Assembly (NCBI GenBank): GCA_041608775.1
Contig: JBFISC010000096.1
Location: 1-12,558 of the forward strand
Direction of reading: 5' to 3'
From: UBA7803 sp041608775
Lineage (GTDB): Bacteria; Pseudomonadota; Gammaproteobacteria; Pseudomonadales; Azotimanducaceae
Length of the DNA: 12,558 nt
Shown piece by piece: positions 6,232 through 12,558 of the stretch. The notes below the pieces were generated by a model. That model worked only from the letters and a program-made list of their open reading frames with translations. It was not told the origin of the DNA and did no database searches. Both the position numbers and the translations under genes were made by a program. Each line of letters starts with the position of its first letter. Position 1 is the first letter of the stretch.

Positions 6232-6627
6232 ATTCACTCGCGCGAATCTCAGATCCGTGTCTGTGTCATCGATGGCGACCCCGCCGTTCGCGACAGCCTG
6301 GTCACCCTGCTGGCCCTCAACGGCCACGAGGTCACAGGCTACGGTACCGGACGTGACTTCCTCGAAGCGACCGGTGCCCTGAAGCCGGACCAGCCGCCCG
6401 AGTCCATGACCGTCGACTATGTCGTGTGCGAGGCGGAACTTCCCGACACCACCGGGCTCGAGCTCTATCAGGCGTTCAAGCCCAGCCACCCCGACACCCG
6501 CTTCGCCTTGCTCACCAGCCGCAACGATCACGTCACCGTGGTCGCGGCCCGCATCTGCGGCGTCGACGCCGTGTTCCGCAAGCCCCTGGTAAGCCAGCGG
6601 CTGAGGGCCTTCGTTCAGCCGGTCTGA
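6232..6627 (+). CDS. Stand-alone receiver-like protein without phospho-acceptor Asp
   Basis: Read from ATT at 6232 this is 131 residues, a full receiver fold with no output domain. The expected parts are IRVCVIDGDPAVRDSL (strand 1 and helix 1, one acidic-pocket residue replaced by Gly15), VVCEAELPDTTG (strand 3 and loop), LLTS (Thr95) and VFRKPL (Lys117). Glu67 occupies the position of the phosphorylated Asp, so it is probably not phosphorylated and may be locked or mimic the active state. The first in-frame ATG (6406, residue 59) would delete half the domain. ATT 6232 after GGAGGG is therefore proposed, with CTG 6226 as alternative; an error or decayed start cannot be excluded. It lies between fixJ and ccoN and may modulate the FixL-FixJ phosphorelay (inference). 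Confidence 0.7.
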   Translation: MHSRESQIRVCVIDGDPAVRDSLVTLLALNGHEVTGYGTGRDFLEATGALKPDQPPESMTVDYVVCEAELPDTTGLELYQAFKPSHPDTRFALLTSRNDHVTVVAARICGVDAVFRKPLVSQRLRAFVQPV

Positions 6628-6638
6628 CCCGCTCGTTT

Positions 6639-6680
6639 CGGGAACTACGCATGGTCTCGATGGCCGGGCGCCCCTAGGCT
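6639..6680 (+). promoter_or_regulatory. Candidate activated promoter of the cco operon
   Basis: The 127-bp leader between the receiver-like gene and ccoN contains CGGGAACTACGCAT from 6639 and CTAGGCT at 6674-6680, preceded by GGGCGCCC. This matches in order and near-spacing the leader at 6156-6202. The minus strand of the second part reads CCTAGGGG, giving a further TAGGGG-like core. A start near 6687 would give an untranslated leader of about 68 nt before the GTG at 6755. No FNR/Anr/FixK palindrome is present, which is unusual for cbb3 genes. Functional assignment is inferred. Confidence 0.4.
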
Positions 6681-6744
6681 TGCCGCGGTTTCCGAGGGGG
6701 CTGCAGGGGCGGGTCCGTCTGCCGCCCGGATCACTCACTGGAGC

Positions 6745-6749
6745 AGGAG
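6745..6749 (+). promoter_or_regulatory. Shine-Dalgarno AGGAG setting the ccoN start
   Basis: AGGAG lies 5 nt before GTG 6755. It favours this GTG over the in-frame ATG at 6680, which has no ribosome-binding sequence and would add a non-conserved Arg/Pro/Gly-rich extension. Confidence 0.75.
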
Positions 6750-6754
6750 CCAAC

Positions 6755-8203
6755 GTGACCGAAGCATCTCCCTACAACCTTCAGGTCGTGCGCTACTTCG
6801 CCATCATGACGGTGGTCTGGGGCATCGTCGGCATGGCCGTCGGCGTGCTGCTCGCCGGCCAGCTGGCCTGGCCAGCCCTCAATTTCGACATCCCGTGGCT
6901 GTCTTTCGGCCGGATCAGGCCGCTGCACACCAATGCCGTCATCTTCGCCTTCGGCGGCTGCGCGCTGATGGGTTCGGCGTTGTACGTGGTCCAGCGGACC
7001 AGCAAGGTCCGGCTGATCTCGGATTCCCTGGCGTGGTTCGTGTTCTGGGGCTGGCAGACGGTCATCGTCGCCGCTGCCATCACACTGCCCCTGGGCCTGA
7101 CGACCACCAAGGAGTACGCCGAGCTCGAGTGGCCGATCGACATTCTCATCACCCTCGTCTGGGTGGCATTCGGTGTGGTCTTCTTCGGCACTATCGGGCG
7201 TCGGAAGGTCAGCCACATCTTCGTCGCCAACTGGTTCTTCGGAGCGCTGATCATCGGCGTGGCGATTCTGCACGTGTTCAACAGCCTGGCGCTGCCGGTG
7301 TCGCTGTTCAAGAGCTACTCGATCTACGCCGGATCCATGGACGCGATGATGCAGTGGTGGTACGGCCACAACGCCGTAGGCTTCTACCTGACCGCCGGGT
7401 TTCTCGGCATCATGTACTACTTCGTGCCCAAGCAGGCGGAACGGCCGATCTATTCCTACCGTCTGTCCATCGTGCACTTCTGGGCGCTGATCGCCGTCTA
7501 CGTCTGGGCCGGCCCGCACCACCTCCACTACACGTCGCTGCCCGACTGGGCCCAGAGCCTGGGCATGGTCATGTCGCTGGTACTGATAGCGCCGTCCTGG
7601 GGGGGGATGATCAACGGCATCATGACCCTGTCCGGGGCCTGGGACAAACTTCGCACCGACCCGATTCTCAAGTTCCTCATCGTCTCGCTGTCGTTCTACG
7701 GCATGAGCACCTTCGAAGGACCGATGATGTCCATCAAGACGGTGAACTCGCTGTCTCACGCCACCGACTGGACGATCGGCCACGTCCACTCAGGCGCACT
7801 TGGCTGGGTGGCGATGATCAGCATCGGCGCCATGTATCACCTGATTCCATCGCTGTTCGGACGCAAGCCGGGTGAGATGTACAGCGTGCGCCTGATCAAC
7901 GTTCACTTCTGGATGTCGACGCTCGGCACCGTTCTCTACATCGCCTCCATGTGGGTCAACGGCCTGCTGCAGGGGCTGATGTGGCGCGCCACCAGCGTGG
8001 ACGGCACCCTCACCTACTCGTTCGTCGAATCGGTGGAAGCGAGCTATCCCGGGCACTACGTCCGGTTCATCGGCGGCAGCATCTTCTTCGCCGGGATGCT
8101 GATCATGGCCTACAACGTCTGGCGAACGGTGCGCGGCGAAACCCGGGAGGAGGCGCCTGCCCCGGCCACGCCCATGGTCACCGCGGTCGGAGGAGGCGCA
8201 TGA
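6755..8203 (+). CDS. ccoN: cbb3-type cytochrome c oxidase subunit I (CcoN)
   Basis: A 482-residue, roughly 12-helix membrane protein: the catalytic subunit of the high-affinity cbb3 oxidase, which reduces O2 to water and pumps protons. Ligand residues are all present. His58 (RPLHTN) and His345 serve low-spin haem b. His205 (YGHNAV) and the His255-His256 pair (PHHLHY) bind CuB, and His343 in GHVHSG binds haem b3. Tyr249 matches the tyrosine cross-linked to a CuB histidine in P. stutzeri CcoN, and Glu321 (TFEGP) matches its conserved glutamate; all positions fit that protein with an offset of 2. The GTG start has AGGAG 5 nt upstream. The stop overlaps ccoO by 4 nt. The Ala/Pro/Gly tail (about 465-482) is not conserved. 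Confidence 0.97.
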   Translation: MTEASPYNLQVVRYFAIMTVVWGIVGMAVGVLLAGQLAWPALNFDIPWLSFGRIRPLHTNAVIFAFGGCALMGSALYVVQRTSKVRLISDSLAWFVFWGWQTVIVAAAITLPLGLTTTKEYAELEWPIDILITLVWVAFGVVFFGTIGRRKVSHIFVANWFFGALIIGVAILHVFNSLALPVSLFKSYSIYAGSMDAMMQWWYGHNAVGFYLTAGFLGIMYYFVPKQAERPIYSYRLSIVHFWALIAVYVWAGPHHLHYTSLPDWAQSLGMVMSLVLIAPSWGGMINGIMTLSGAWDKLRTDPILKFLIVSLSFYGMSTFEGPMMSIKTVNSLSHATDWTIGHVHSGALGWVAMISIGAMYHLIPSLFGRKPGEMYSVRLINVHFWMSTLGTVLYIASMWVNGLLQGLMWRATSVDGTLTYSFVESVEASYPGHYVRFIGGSIFFAGMLIMAYNVWRTVRGETREEAPAPATPMVTAVGGGA

Positions 8204-8820
8204 AGCACGAGCTCATCGAGAAGCGCGTTGGCCTGCTGATCGTGCTGATCCTGATTGCCGTCAGCATCGGCGGCGCCGTGGAGATCTTCCCGCTGGTGTT
8301 CGAGAAGGCTTCGACCCGGCCAATCGAGGGCCTGCAGCCGCTGGGCGCGCTCGAGCTGGAAGGCCGTGACATCTACATCCGCGAAGGCTGCCACGTCTGC
8401 CACACCCAGATGGTGCGGACGCTGCAGTTCGAAACCCAGCGCTACGGGCACTACTCGGTGGCAGGCGAGGACGCCTACGAGCGCCCGTTCCTGTGGGGAT
8501 CGAAGCGCACCGGACCGGACCTCGCCCGCGTCGGCGGCCGCTACAGCGACGACTGGCACCGGGTTCACCTCGAGAACCCGCGCACGGTTGTCCCGAACTC
8601 CAACATGCCGGCCTATCCATGGCTGTTCGATAACACCCTGAGCGGCGCGGAAACGGGCCGCAAGATGTCCGTGCTGCGGACCCTGGGCGCGCCGTACAGC
8701 GACGAGCAGATCGCCGCAGCCGGCGCCGCGGTCGCCGGGCGCCTCGAAGCCGACGCGCTGGTGGCGTACCTGCAGACCCTCGGGCTGGACATGCGCGACT
8801 ATCCGGGAGAACAACCATGA
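8200..8820 (+). CDS. ccoO: cbb3 oxidase subunit II, membrane monohaem cytochrome c (CcoO)
   Basis: A 206-residue protein with one N-terminal membrane anchor (about 10-32) and a periplasmic cytochrome c domain. The haem site is Cys64-His-Val-Cys67-His68 (EGCHVCHTQM), with Met136 in NSNMPAYPW as the likely axial ligand. LWGSKRTGPDLARVGG and MPAYPWL are CcoO hallmarks. It passes electrons from CcoP or soluble cytochrome c to CcoN. GGAGGAGG inside the end of ccoN precedes the ATG, which overlaps the ccoN stop (ATGA). The length is typical. Confidence 0.97.
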   Translation: MKHELIEKRVGLLIVLILIAVSIGGAVEIFPLVFEKASTRPIEGLQPLGALELEGRDIYIREGCHVCHTQMVRTLQFETQRYGHYSVAGEDAYERPFLWGSKRTGPDLARVGGRYSDDWHRVHLENPRTVVPNSNMPAYPWLFDNTLSGAETGRKMSVLRTLGAPYSDEQIAAAGAAVAGRLEADALVAYLQTLGLDMRDYPGEQP

Positions 8821-8972
8821 CAGGCGCGGAATTCTCGCTGCTGGCCGTTACCGTGAGCTTCCTGGCGCTGGTCTGCTGGGTCTACTGGCCGAGTCAGCGC
8901 AACCGCCTGGAATCGTACGGCTCGATGCCTCTCGACGACAGCGAGCCCGCCAGCCGGGAGGACAGATCGTGA
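8817..8972 (+). CDS. ccoQ: cbb3 oxidase small subunit CcoQ
   Basis: A 51-residue protein with one membrane helix (about 6-25), then WPSQRNRLE and an acidic/polar tail. This is the usual plan of CcoQ/FixQ, which stabilises the oxidase and helps keep CcoP associated. It sits exactly between ccoO and ccoP and overlaps both by 4 nt (ATGA at the start, GTGA at the end). Position and the short Trp/Tyr-rich helix followed by a soluble tail identify it; sequence conservation of CcoQ is low in general. Confidence 0.92.
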   Translation: MTGAEFSLLAVTVSFLALVCWVYWPSQRNRLESYGSMPLDDSEPASREDRS

Positions 8973-9850
8973 GCAGCGTCTGGCATTGGTTCGTCGTCAT
9001 CGGCACCCTGGGCAGCCTGGCGTTCTTCCTGGCGCTGCTTTACGGCAACCGCAAGGCGAGCAGCGACGCCACCACCGGCCACGACTTCGACGGCATCGAG
9101 GAGTACGACAACCCGTTGCCGATGTGGTGGGTGTGGATGTTCGCGCTGAGCATCCTGTTCGCTCTCGGCTACCTCGCCTGGTACCCGGGGCTCGGCAACT
9201 TCGACGGAGCCTCGGACTGGACCTCACGGGACGCCATGCAGCGGGATCAGGCCGCCCACGACGCCCGCTTCGCTCCGCTCTACGCGAAGCTCGCCGCTCT
9301 CGACGAGGCATCCCTGCACGACAGCCGTCAGGCCATGCAGGTGGGCCGGCGTTTGTACCTGAACAACTGCGCCACCTGTCACGGTGTCAACGGGCGGGGC
9401 ACGCTGGGGTTTCCGAACCTGACCGATGAGGAGTGGATCTGGGGGTCCGGTCTCGCCAACGTCAAGACGGCGCTGAACAACGGGCGTCAGGCCGCCATGC
9501 CGCCCTGGCAGGCGGCGCTCGGCGAGCAGGGCATCGCTGACGTGACACAGTTCGTTCTGAAGCTGTCGGGTGCCGGTCACGACGTCGATGCAGCGGCCCG
9601 TGGCGCCACCCAGTACCAGAGCTTCTGCGTGGCCTGCCACGGCCCCGAGGGCAAGGGCAACCCGGCGCTGGGCGCACCGAACCTGACCAACGACATCTGG
9701 CTCTACGGTGGCGGCGCGGAGCAGATCGCGGAGGGTCTGAGGAACGGTCGCAATGGCCGCATGCCGGCCTTCAACGAGGTGCTGAGCCCCGACCAGATCC
9801 ACGTCCTCGCCGGCTACGTCACCGCCCTCAGCAGAGAGCAGACCGAATAG
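8969..9850 (+). CDS. ccoP: cbb3 oxidase subunit III, membrane dihaem cytochrome c (CcoP)
   Basis: A 293-residue protein with two membrane helices (about 7-24 and 53-72), joined by the conserved loop DGIEEYDNPLPMWW, then two periplasmic cytochrome c domains. Haem sites are Cys134-Cys137-His138 (NNCATCHG) and Cys220-Cys223-His224 (SFCVACHG). Met177 (AAMPPW) and Met265 (GRMPAF) are the likely axial ligands. It accepts electrons from soluble or bc1-associated cytochrome c and feeds CcoO. It starts with GTG overlapping the end of ccoQ by 4 nt, and its TAG shares one base with the GTG of ccoG. Confidence 0.97.
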   Translation: MSSVWHWFVVIGTLGSLAFFLALLYGNRKASSDATTGHDFDGIEEYDNPLPMWWVWMFALSILFALGYLAWYPGLGNFDGASDWTSRDAMQRDQAAHDARFAPLYAKLAALDEASLHDSRQAMQVGRRLYLNNCATCHGVNGRGTLGFPNLTDEEWIWGSGLANVKTALNNGRQAAMPPWQAALGEQGIADVTQFVLKLSGAGHDVDAAARGATQYQSFCVACHGPEGKGNPALGAPNLTNDIWLYGGGAEQIAEGLRNGRNGRMPAFNEVLSPDQIHVLAGYVTALSREQTE

Positions 9851-11256
9851 TGAACGGCGCGCCCGCCCAGGAACCGAAGTCGGAACCGATACGCCTCGAG
9901 GGCTTCGGCGAACGCGATCTCTACCAGCGCCGCGAGAAGATCTTCACCCGCTTCGTCGGTGGCTTCTACCAGCGGCTGCGGTTCTTCACCGGCTGGCCGC
10001 TGCTGGTGGGCTACTTCCTCGTGCCCTGGCTGCAGTGGGGCGACCGTCAGGCGGTCCTGTTCGATCTGCCCGCCCGCCAGTTCCACATTCTCGGCGACAC
10101 CTTCTGGCCCCAGGACTTCTGGCTGCTCGGATGGCTGCTGATCATCGCCGCCTTCGGGCTGTTCACGTTCACCACGCTGGTCGGGCGAATCTGGTGCGGC
10201 TACACCTGCCCGCAGACGGTCTGGACCTCGATCTTCATGTGGTGCGAGCAGGTGACGGAAGGCGAGCGCCACCAGCGCATCCGCCTCGACCAGGCGCCCA
10301 TGAGCCTGAACAAGGCCACCCGGCGGGTGCTCAAGCACGGCATGTGGCTCGGCGTTGCCGCCGCGACCGGGTTGACCTTCGTCGGCTACTTCACCCCCAT
10401 CCGTGAGCTGACCGTTGCGCTGGCGACCCTCGACGCGCACCCCTGGGCGGGGTTCTGGGTGACGTTCTTCACCGCCGCCACCTACCTCAACGCCGGCTGG
10501 ATGCGCGAGCAGGTGTGTATCTACATGTGTCCCTATGCCCGCTTTCAGTCGGCCATGTTCGACAGCGACACGCTGATCGTCTCCTACGACGCCGCCCGGG
10601 GAGAGCCCCGCGGCCCGCGCAAGCGCGGCGCCCGACCCGAACAGCTCGGCGACTGCACGGATTGCACGCTGTGCGTGCAGGTCTGTCCCACCGGCATCGA
10701 CATCCGCAACGGCCTGCAGTACGAGTGCATCGGCTGTGCCCACTGCATCGACGCCTGCAACCAGGTGATGGGCAAGATGGGCTATCCCGAGGGGCTGATC
10801 CGTTACACGACGGAAAGCGAGCTGGGAGGTGGAGCGACCCACTGGCTGCGGTTCCGCAGCGTCGGCTATGGCCTGGCCCTGCTGGTCATGAGCGCGGCTT
10901 TCGGCTACGCGGTGCTGGCACGCAACCCGTTCGAGGTGGACGTGCTGCGGGAACGGGGCGAGCTGTACCAGCGCCAGGGCGACACAATCACCAACCAGTA
11001 TCGGCTGCGGCTGCTGAACAAGACCCAGCGCGCCGCCTCCCTGACTGTAAGCGCTGACAGCGAGCTGCCGCTGACCCTGTCCCTTACCCGGGCCGTCGAC
11101 CTCGCGCCCGGAGAGATCCTGGACCTGCCACTGACCCTCAGCGTTCCGGTATCTGCCCTCGCCACCGCCACGACACCGGCCACGGTCCGCGTCTGCGCCG
11201 TCGCGTCCGGCCGCTGCGACGCCGAGCGGACCAGTTTCCTGGGGCCCTCCCCGTGA
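9850..11256 (+). CDS. ccoG: Cytochrome oxidase accessory protein CcoG (membrane ferredoxin, cupric reductase)
   Basis: A 468-residue polyferredoxin-type membrane protein. Membrane helices lie at about 50-65, 90-112, 165-182, 200-215 and 335-352. Conserved cysteines are CGYTCP (116, 120) and CIYMCP (223, 227). Two 4Fe-4S sets follow, C269-C272-C275-C279 then CP, and C293-C296-C299-C303. The C-terminal part (about 355-468) is a periplasmic Ig-like domain. CcoG reduces Cu(II) to Cu(I) for CuB assembly in cbb3 oxidase (shown in Rhodobacter). GTG start, overlapping ccoP by 1 nt; the ribosome-binding sequence is poor, so translation probably depends on coupling. The stop overlaps the next small gene by 4 nt. 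Confidence 0.95.
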   Translation: MNGAPAQEPKSEPIRLEGFGERDLYQRREKIFTRFVGGFYQRLRFFTGWPLLVGYFLVPWLQWGDRQAVLFDLPARQFHILGDTFWPQDFWLLGWLLIIAAFGLFTFTTLVGRIWCGYTCPQTVWTSIFMWCEQVTEGERHQRIRLDQAPMSLNKATRRVLKHGMWLGVAAATGLTFVGYFTPIRELTVALATLDAHPWAGFWVTFFTAATYLNAGWMREQVCIYMCPYARFQSAMFDSDTLIVSYDAARGEPRGPRKRGARPEQLGDCTDCTLCVQVCPTGIDIRNGLQYECIGCAHCIDACNQVMGKMGYPEGLIRYTTESELGGGATHWLRFRSVGYGLALLVMSAAFGYAVLARNPFEVDVLRERGELYQRQGDTITNQYRLRLLNKTQRAASLTVSADSELPLTLSLTRAVDLAPGEILDLPLTLSVPVSALATATTPATVRVCAVASGRCDAERTSFLGPSP

Positions 11257-11408
11257 GGCGGGGCGTGCTGTACCTGGTGATCGGCATTCCGACAGCCGCC
11301 CTGCTGATGGGGCTGGTCACCCTGTACGTGGCTTTCTCCAACCCGGATCCGGGCGTGGTCACGGAGCAGCCGGCCATGTCCAAGACCAGCTGGCGGGACT
11401 CGCCGTGA
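11253..11408 (+). CDS. 51-residue membrane protein at the ccoH position
   Basis: Too short for standard ORF filters, but strongly supported by GTGA overlaps of 4 nt at both ends (with ccoG and ccoI). It has one membrane helix (about 5-27, LYLVIGIP...LVTLYVAF) followed by SNPDPGVVTEQPAMSKTSW and a short polar tail. Canonical CcoH/FixH is about 150-170 residues: an anchor followed by a periplasmic domain starting with a DD-x-VV-x-DYYKKG-like segment. Here DPGVV...K may be a remnant of that segment and the rest of the domain is absent. It probably helps assembly of the oxidase as CcoH does, but could be an unrelated small subunit. I therefore give no symbol. Confidence 0.8.
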   Translation: MRRGVLYLVIGIPTAALLMGLVTLYVAFSNPDPGVVTEQPAMSKTSWRDSP

Positions 11409-12558
11409 CCGTGTCCACCTTCAGCGTGGCCGACATGCACTGCACGAGCTGTGTGGCCAAGGTCGAACACGCGCTCCGTGGCGCTCGCGGCGTCGAGTCC
11501 ACTCACGTCAACGCGGCCCGCCGGCTGGTCCTGGTGGACCACGCCAGCGACGTCGACCCGGTTGCCCTGCTGCAGCTCATCGAGGACGCCGGCTTCCAGC
11601 CCAGCCTGGCGCGAATCGACGCCGGCAACGGCCATCAGCGTGATCTGCTGAAGCGCCTCGGCATCGCGGGCCTCGGCATGATGCAGGTGATGATGTTCGC
11701 CATCGCGCTCTACGCGGGCGCCTTCACGGGCATGGACGAAGCCTCCCGCCGGCTGCTGGAACTGGCCAGCCTGGTGTTCTGCATTCCGGTGGTGTGCTAC
11801 AGCGCGGTGCCGTTTTTCAGAAGCGCGCTGGGGAGCCTGTTCGGCAGCACAGCGGGGACCAGCCGTTCCGGCGGCCTGTCGATGGACGTGCCGATTGCCC
11901 TGGCCATCGCCGCCGCGTTCTCTGTCAGCCTGCTGCACACGATGACCGGCAGCGGCGAGGTGTACTACGACTCCGTGGTGATGTTCACCTTCCTGCTGCT
12001 CGCCGCGCGGTATGTAGACGACCGGCTGAAGACCCGCTTCGACGATGCCAATACGTCTCTGGCCGCGCTTCCCGATCATGCCCTGGTGCTGGATGACGGC
12101 GACCGGGCCCTGGCAACCCCGCTGAACGCCATTGCGCCCGGCAGCCGGGTCTGGGTGGAACAGGGCAATCGGGTCCCGCTGGACGGCGACGTGGTGCAGG
12201 GTACGGCGACGCTGGACGAGTCCGCGCTCACCGGGGAATCCGATTGGGTACGCCGAACCTCCGGCGAGCGAGTGTTCGCCGGCACCGTCAACCAGGGCGC
12301 CGGCTTCGCCATCCGCACCACGGCGGCCCTGGACGATACCCGGATCGCCGGAATCGCCGACCTGGCGGCCCGCGCCCAGGCCGACAAACCGGCTGTTGCG
12401 GAGCTCGTCGACGGGATCGCGCGCCGTTTCGTTCCGGCGGTGCTGACGCTGGCCGCATTCACCTGGCTGGCCTGGCAGCTGGTGGATCCGTCCCGGTCCT
12501 TCGTGGCCGCACTCACCGTGCTGGTGGTGAGCTGCCCGTGCGCGCTGTCGCTGGCGAC
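11405..12558 (+). CDS. ccoI: Copper-transporting P-type ATPase CcoI (FixI/CopA2 type), 3' end beyond window
   Basis: The first 384 codons are present; the frame is open to the right edge. Residues about 3-68 form a heavy-metal-associated domain with Met11-His-Cys13-Thr-Ser-Cys16. Membrane helices follow at about 82-103, 115-134, 160-178 and 188-203. The actuator-domain TGES is at 276-279 (DESALTGES). The metal-site motif Cys377-Pro-Cys379 lies in the helix cut by the window edge. The phosphorylation DKTGT and ATP-binding domains lie outside. CcoI exports Cu(I) for the CuB centre of cbb3 oxidase. It starts with GTG, overlapping the small membrane-protein gene by 4 nt. The Cys-rich domain (CxxC...CCxGC) found at the N-terminus of many CcoI proteins is missing; only the HMA domain is present. 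Confidence 0.95.
   Translation, partial: MTVSTFSVADMHCTSCVAKVEHALRGARGVESTHVNAARRLVLVDHASDVDPVALLQLIEDAGFQPSLARIDAGNGHQRDLLKRLGIAGLGMMQVMMFAIALYAGAFTGMDEASRRLLELASLVFCIPVVCYSAVPFFRSALGSLFGSTAGTSRSGGLSMDVPIALAIAAAFSVSLLHTMTGSGEVYYDSVVMFTFLLLAARYVDDRLKTRFDDANTSLAALPDHALVLDDGDRALATPLNAIAPGSRVWVEQGNRVPLDGDVVQGTATLDESALTGESDWVRRTSGERVFAGTVNQGAGFAIRTTAALDDTRIAGIADLAARAQADKPAVAELVDGIARRFVPAVLTLAAFTWLAWQLVDPSRSFVAALTVLVVSCPCALSLA

Noticed and set aside
6406..6627. Receiver-like gene starting at ATG 6406 (73 residues)
   Set aside because: It would remove the first half of the receiver fold, which is clearly encoded upstream in the same frame with an acidic pocket and helix 1.
6628..6645. CCCG-loop-CGGG as a terminator after the receiver-like gene
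   Set aside because: Only four base pairs and no T-run; too weak to call.
6680..6754. ATG at 6680 as the ccoN start
   Set aside because: No ribosome-binding site, non-conserved extension, and it lies at the proposed -10 element; GTG 6755 has AGGAG and gives the ligand numbering expected for CcoN.
6731..7789. Minus-strand open frame of 352 codons opposite ccoN
   Set aside because: Antisense shadow of ccoN, whose six haem/CuB histidines are intact.

Overview
The window comes from a GC-rich bacterium, most likely a proteobacterium and possibly a gammaproteobacterium. This rests on gene content and the compact ccoNOQP-ccoG-ccoH-like-ccoI order, not on any marker gene. Nearly all of it is coding. 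No tRNA, rRNA, CRISPR array, insertion sequence or convincing terminator was seen.

Left part, minus strand (2423 down to 1): two universal stress proteins of the UspA fold are followed by a long-form NfeD membrane protease and the first codons of a slipin (stomatin-like SPFH protein). NfeD and slipin form a well-known membrane-quality pair. Starts overlap or follow within a few bases, so this looks like one transcription unit read leftward from a 264-bp divergent intergenic region (2424-2687). That region also holds a sigma-54-like promoter match, four AGGTA-type repeats and a TAGGGGAAT-type box.

Middle part, plus strand (2688-6627): a third universal stress protein, a small all-helical phasin-like protein, a single-domain globin, a FixL-type haem-PAS histidine kinase, a FixJ-type response regulator, and a short stand-alone receiver-like protein. 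The kinase keeps the haem-ligand histidine and the distal arginine of FixL. The receiver-like protein has lost the phosphorylatable aspartate, and its frame has no ATG, GTG or TTG early enough to encode the whole domain. Most genes here are translationally coupled. The set looks like an oxygen-sensing control module.

Right part, plus strand (6755-12558): ccoN, ccoO, ccoQ, ccoP encode the cbb3-type high-affinity cytochrome c oxidase. They are followed by ccoG (membrane ferredoxin-like cupric reductase), a 51-codon membrane protein at the ccoH position, and the N-terminal two thirds or so of ccoI (copper P-type ATPase). Every junction from ccoN to ccoI overlaps by 1 or 4 nt.

Proposed logic (inference): low oxygen is sensed by the haem PAS kinase and passed to the FixJ-like regulator, which turns on cbb3 oxidase directly. 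The globin may tune local O2 or NO, and the degenerate receiver may modulate the phosphorelay. The leaders upstream of the receiver-like gene and of ccoN share a two-part arrangement (GGGAA box, then CTAGKCT 35-37 nt later) that could be the regulator's promoter signature. No FNR/FixK-type TTGAT-N4-ATCAA box was found in these leaders.
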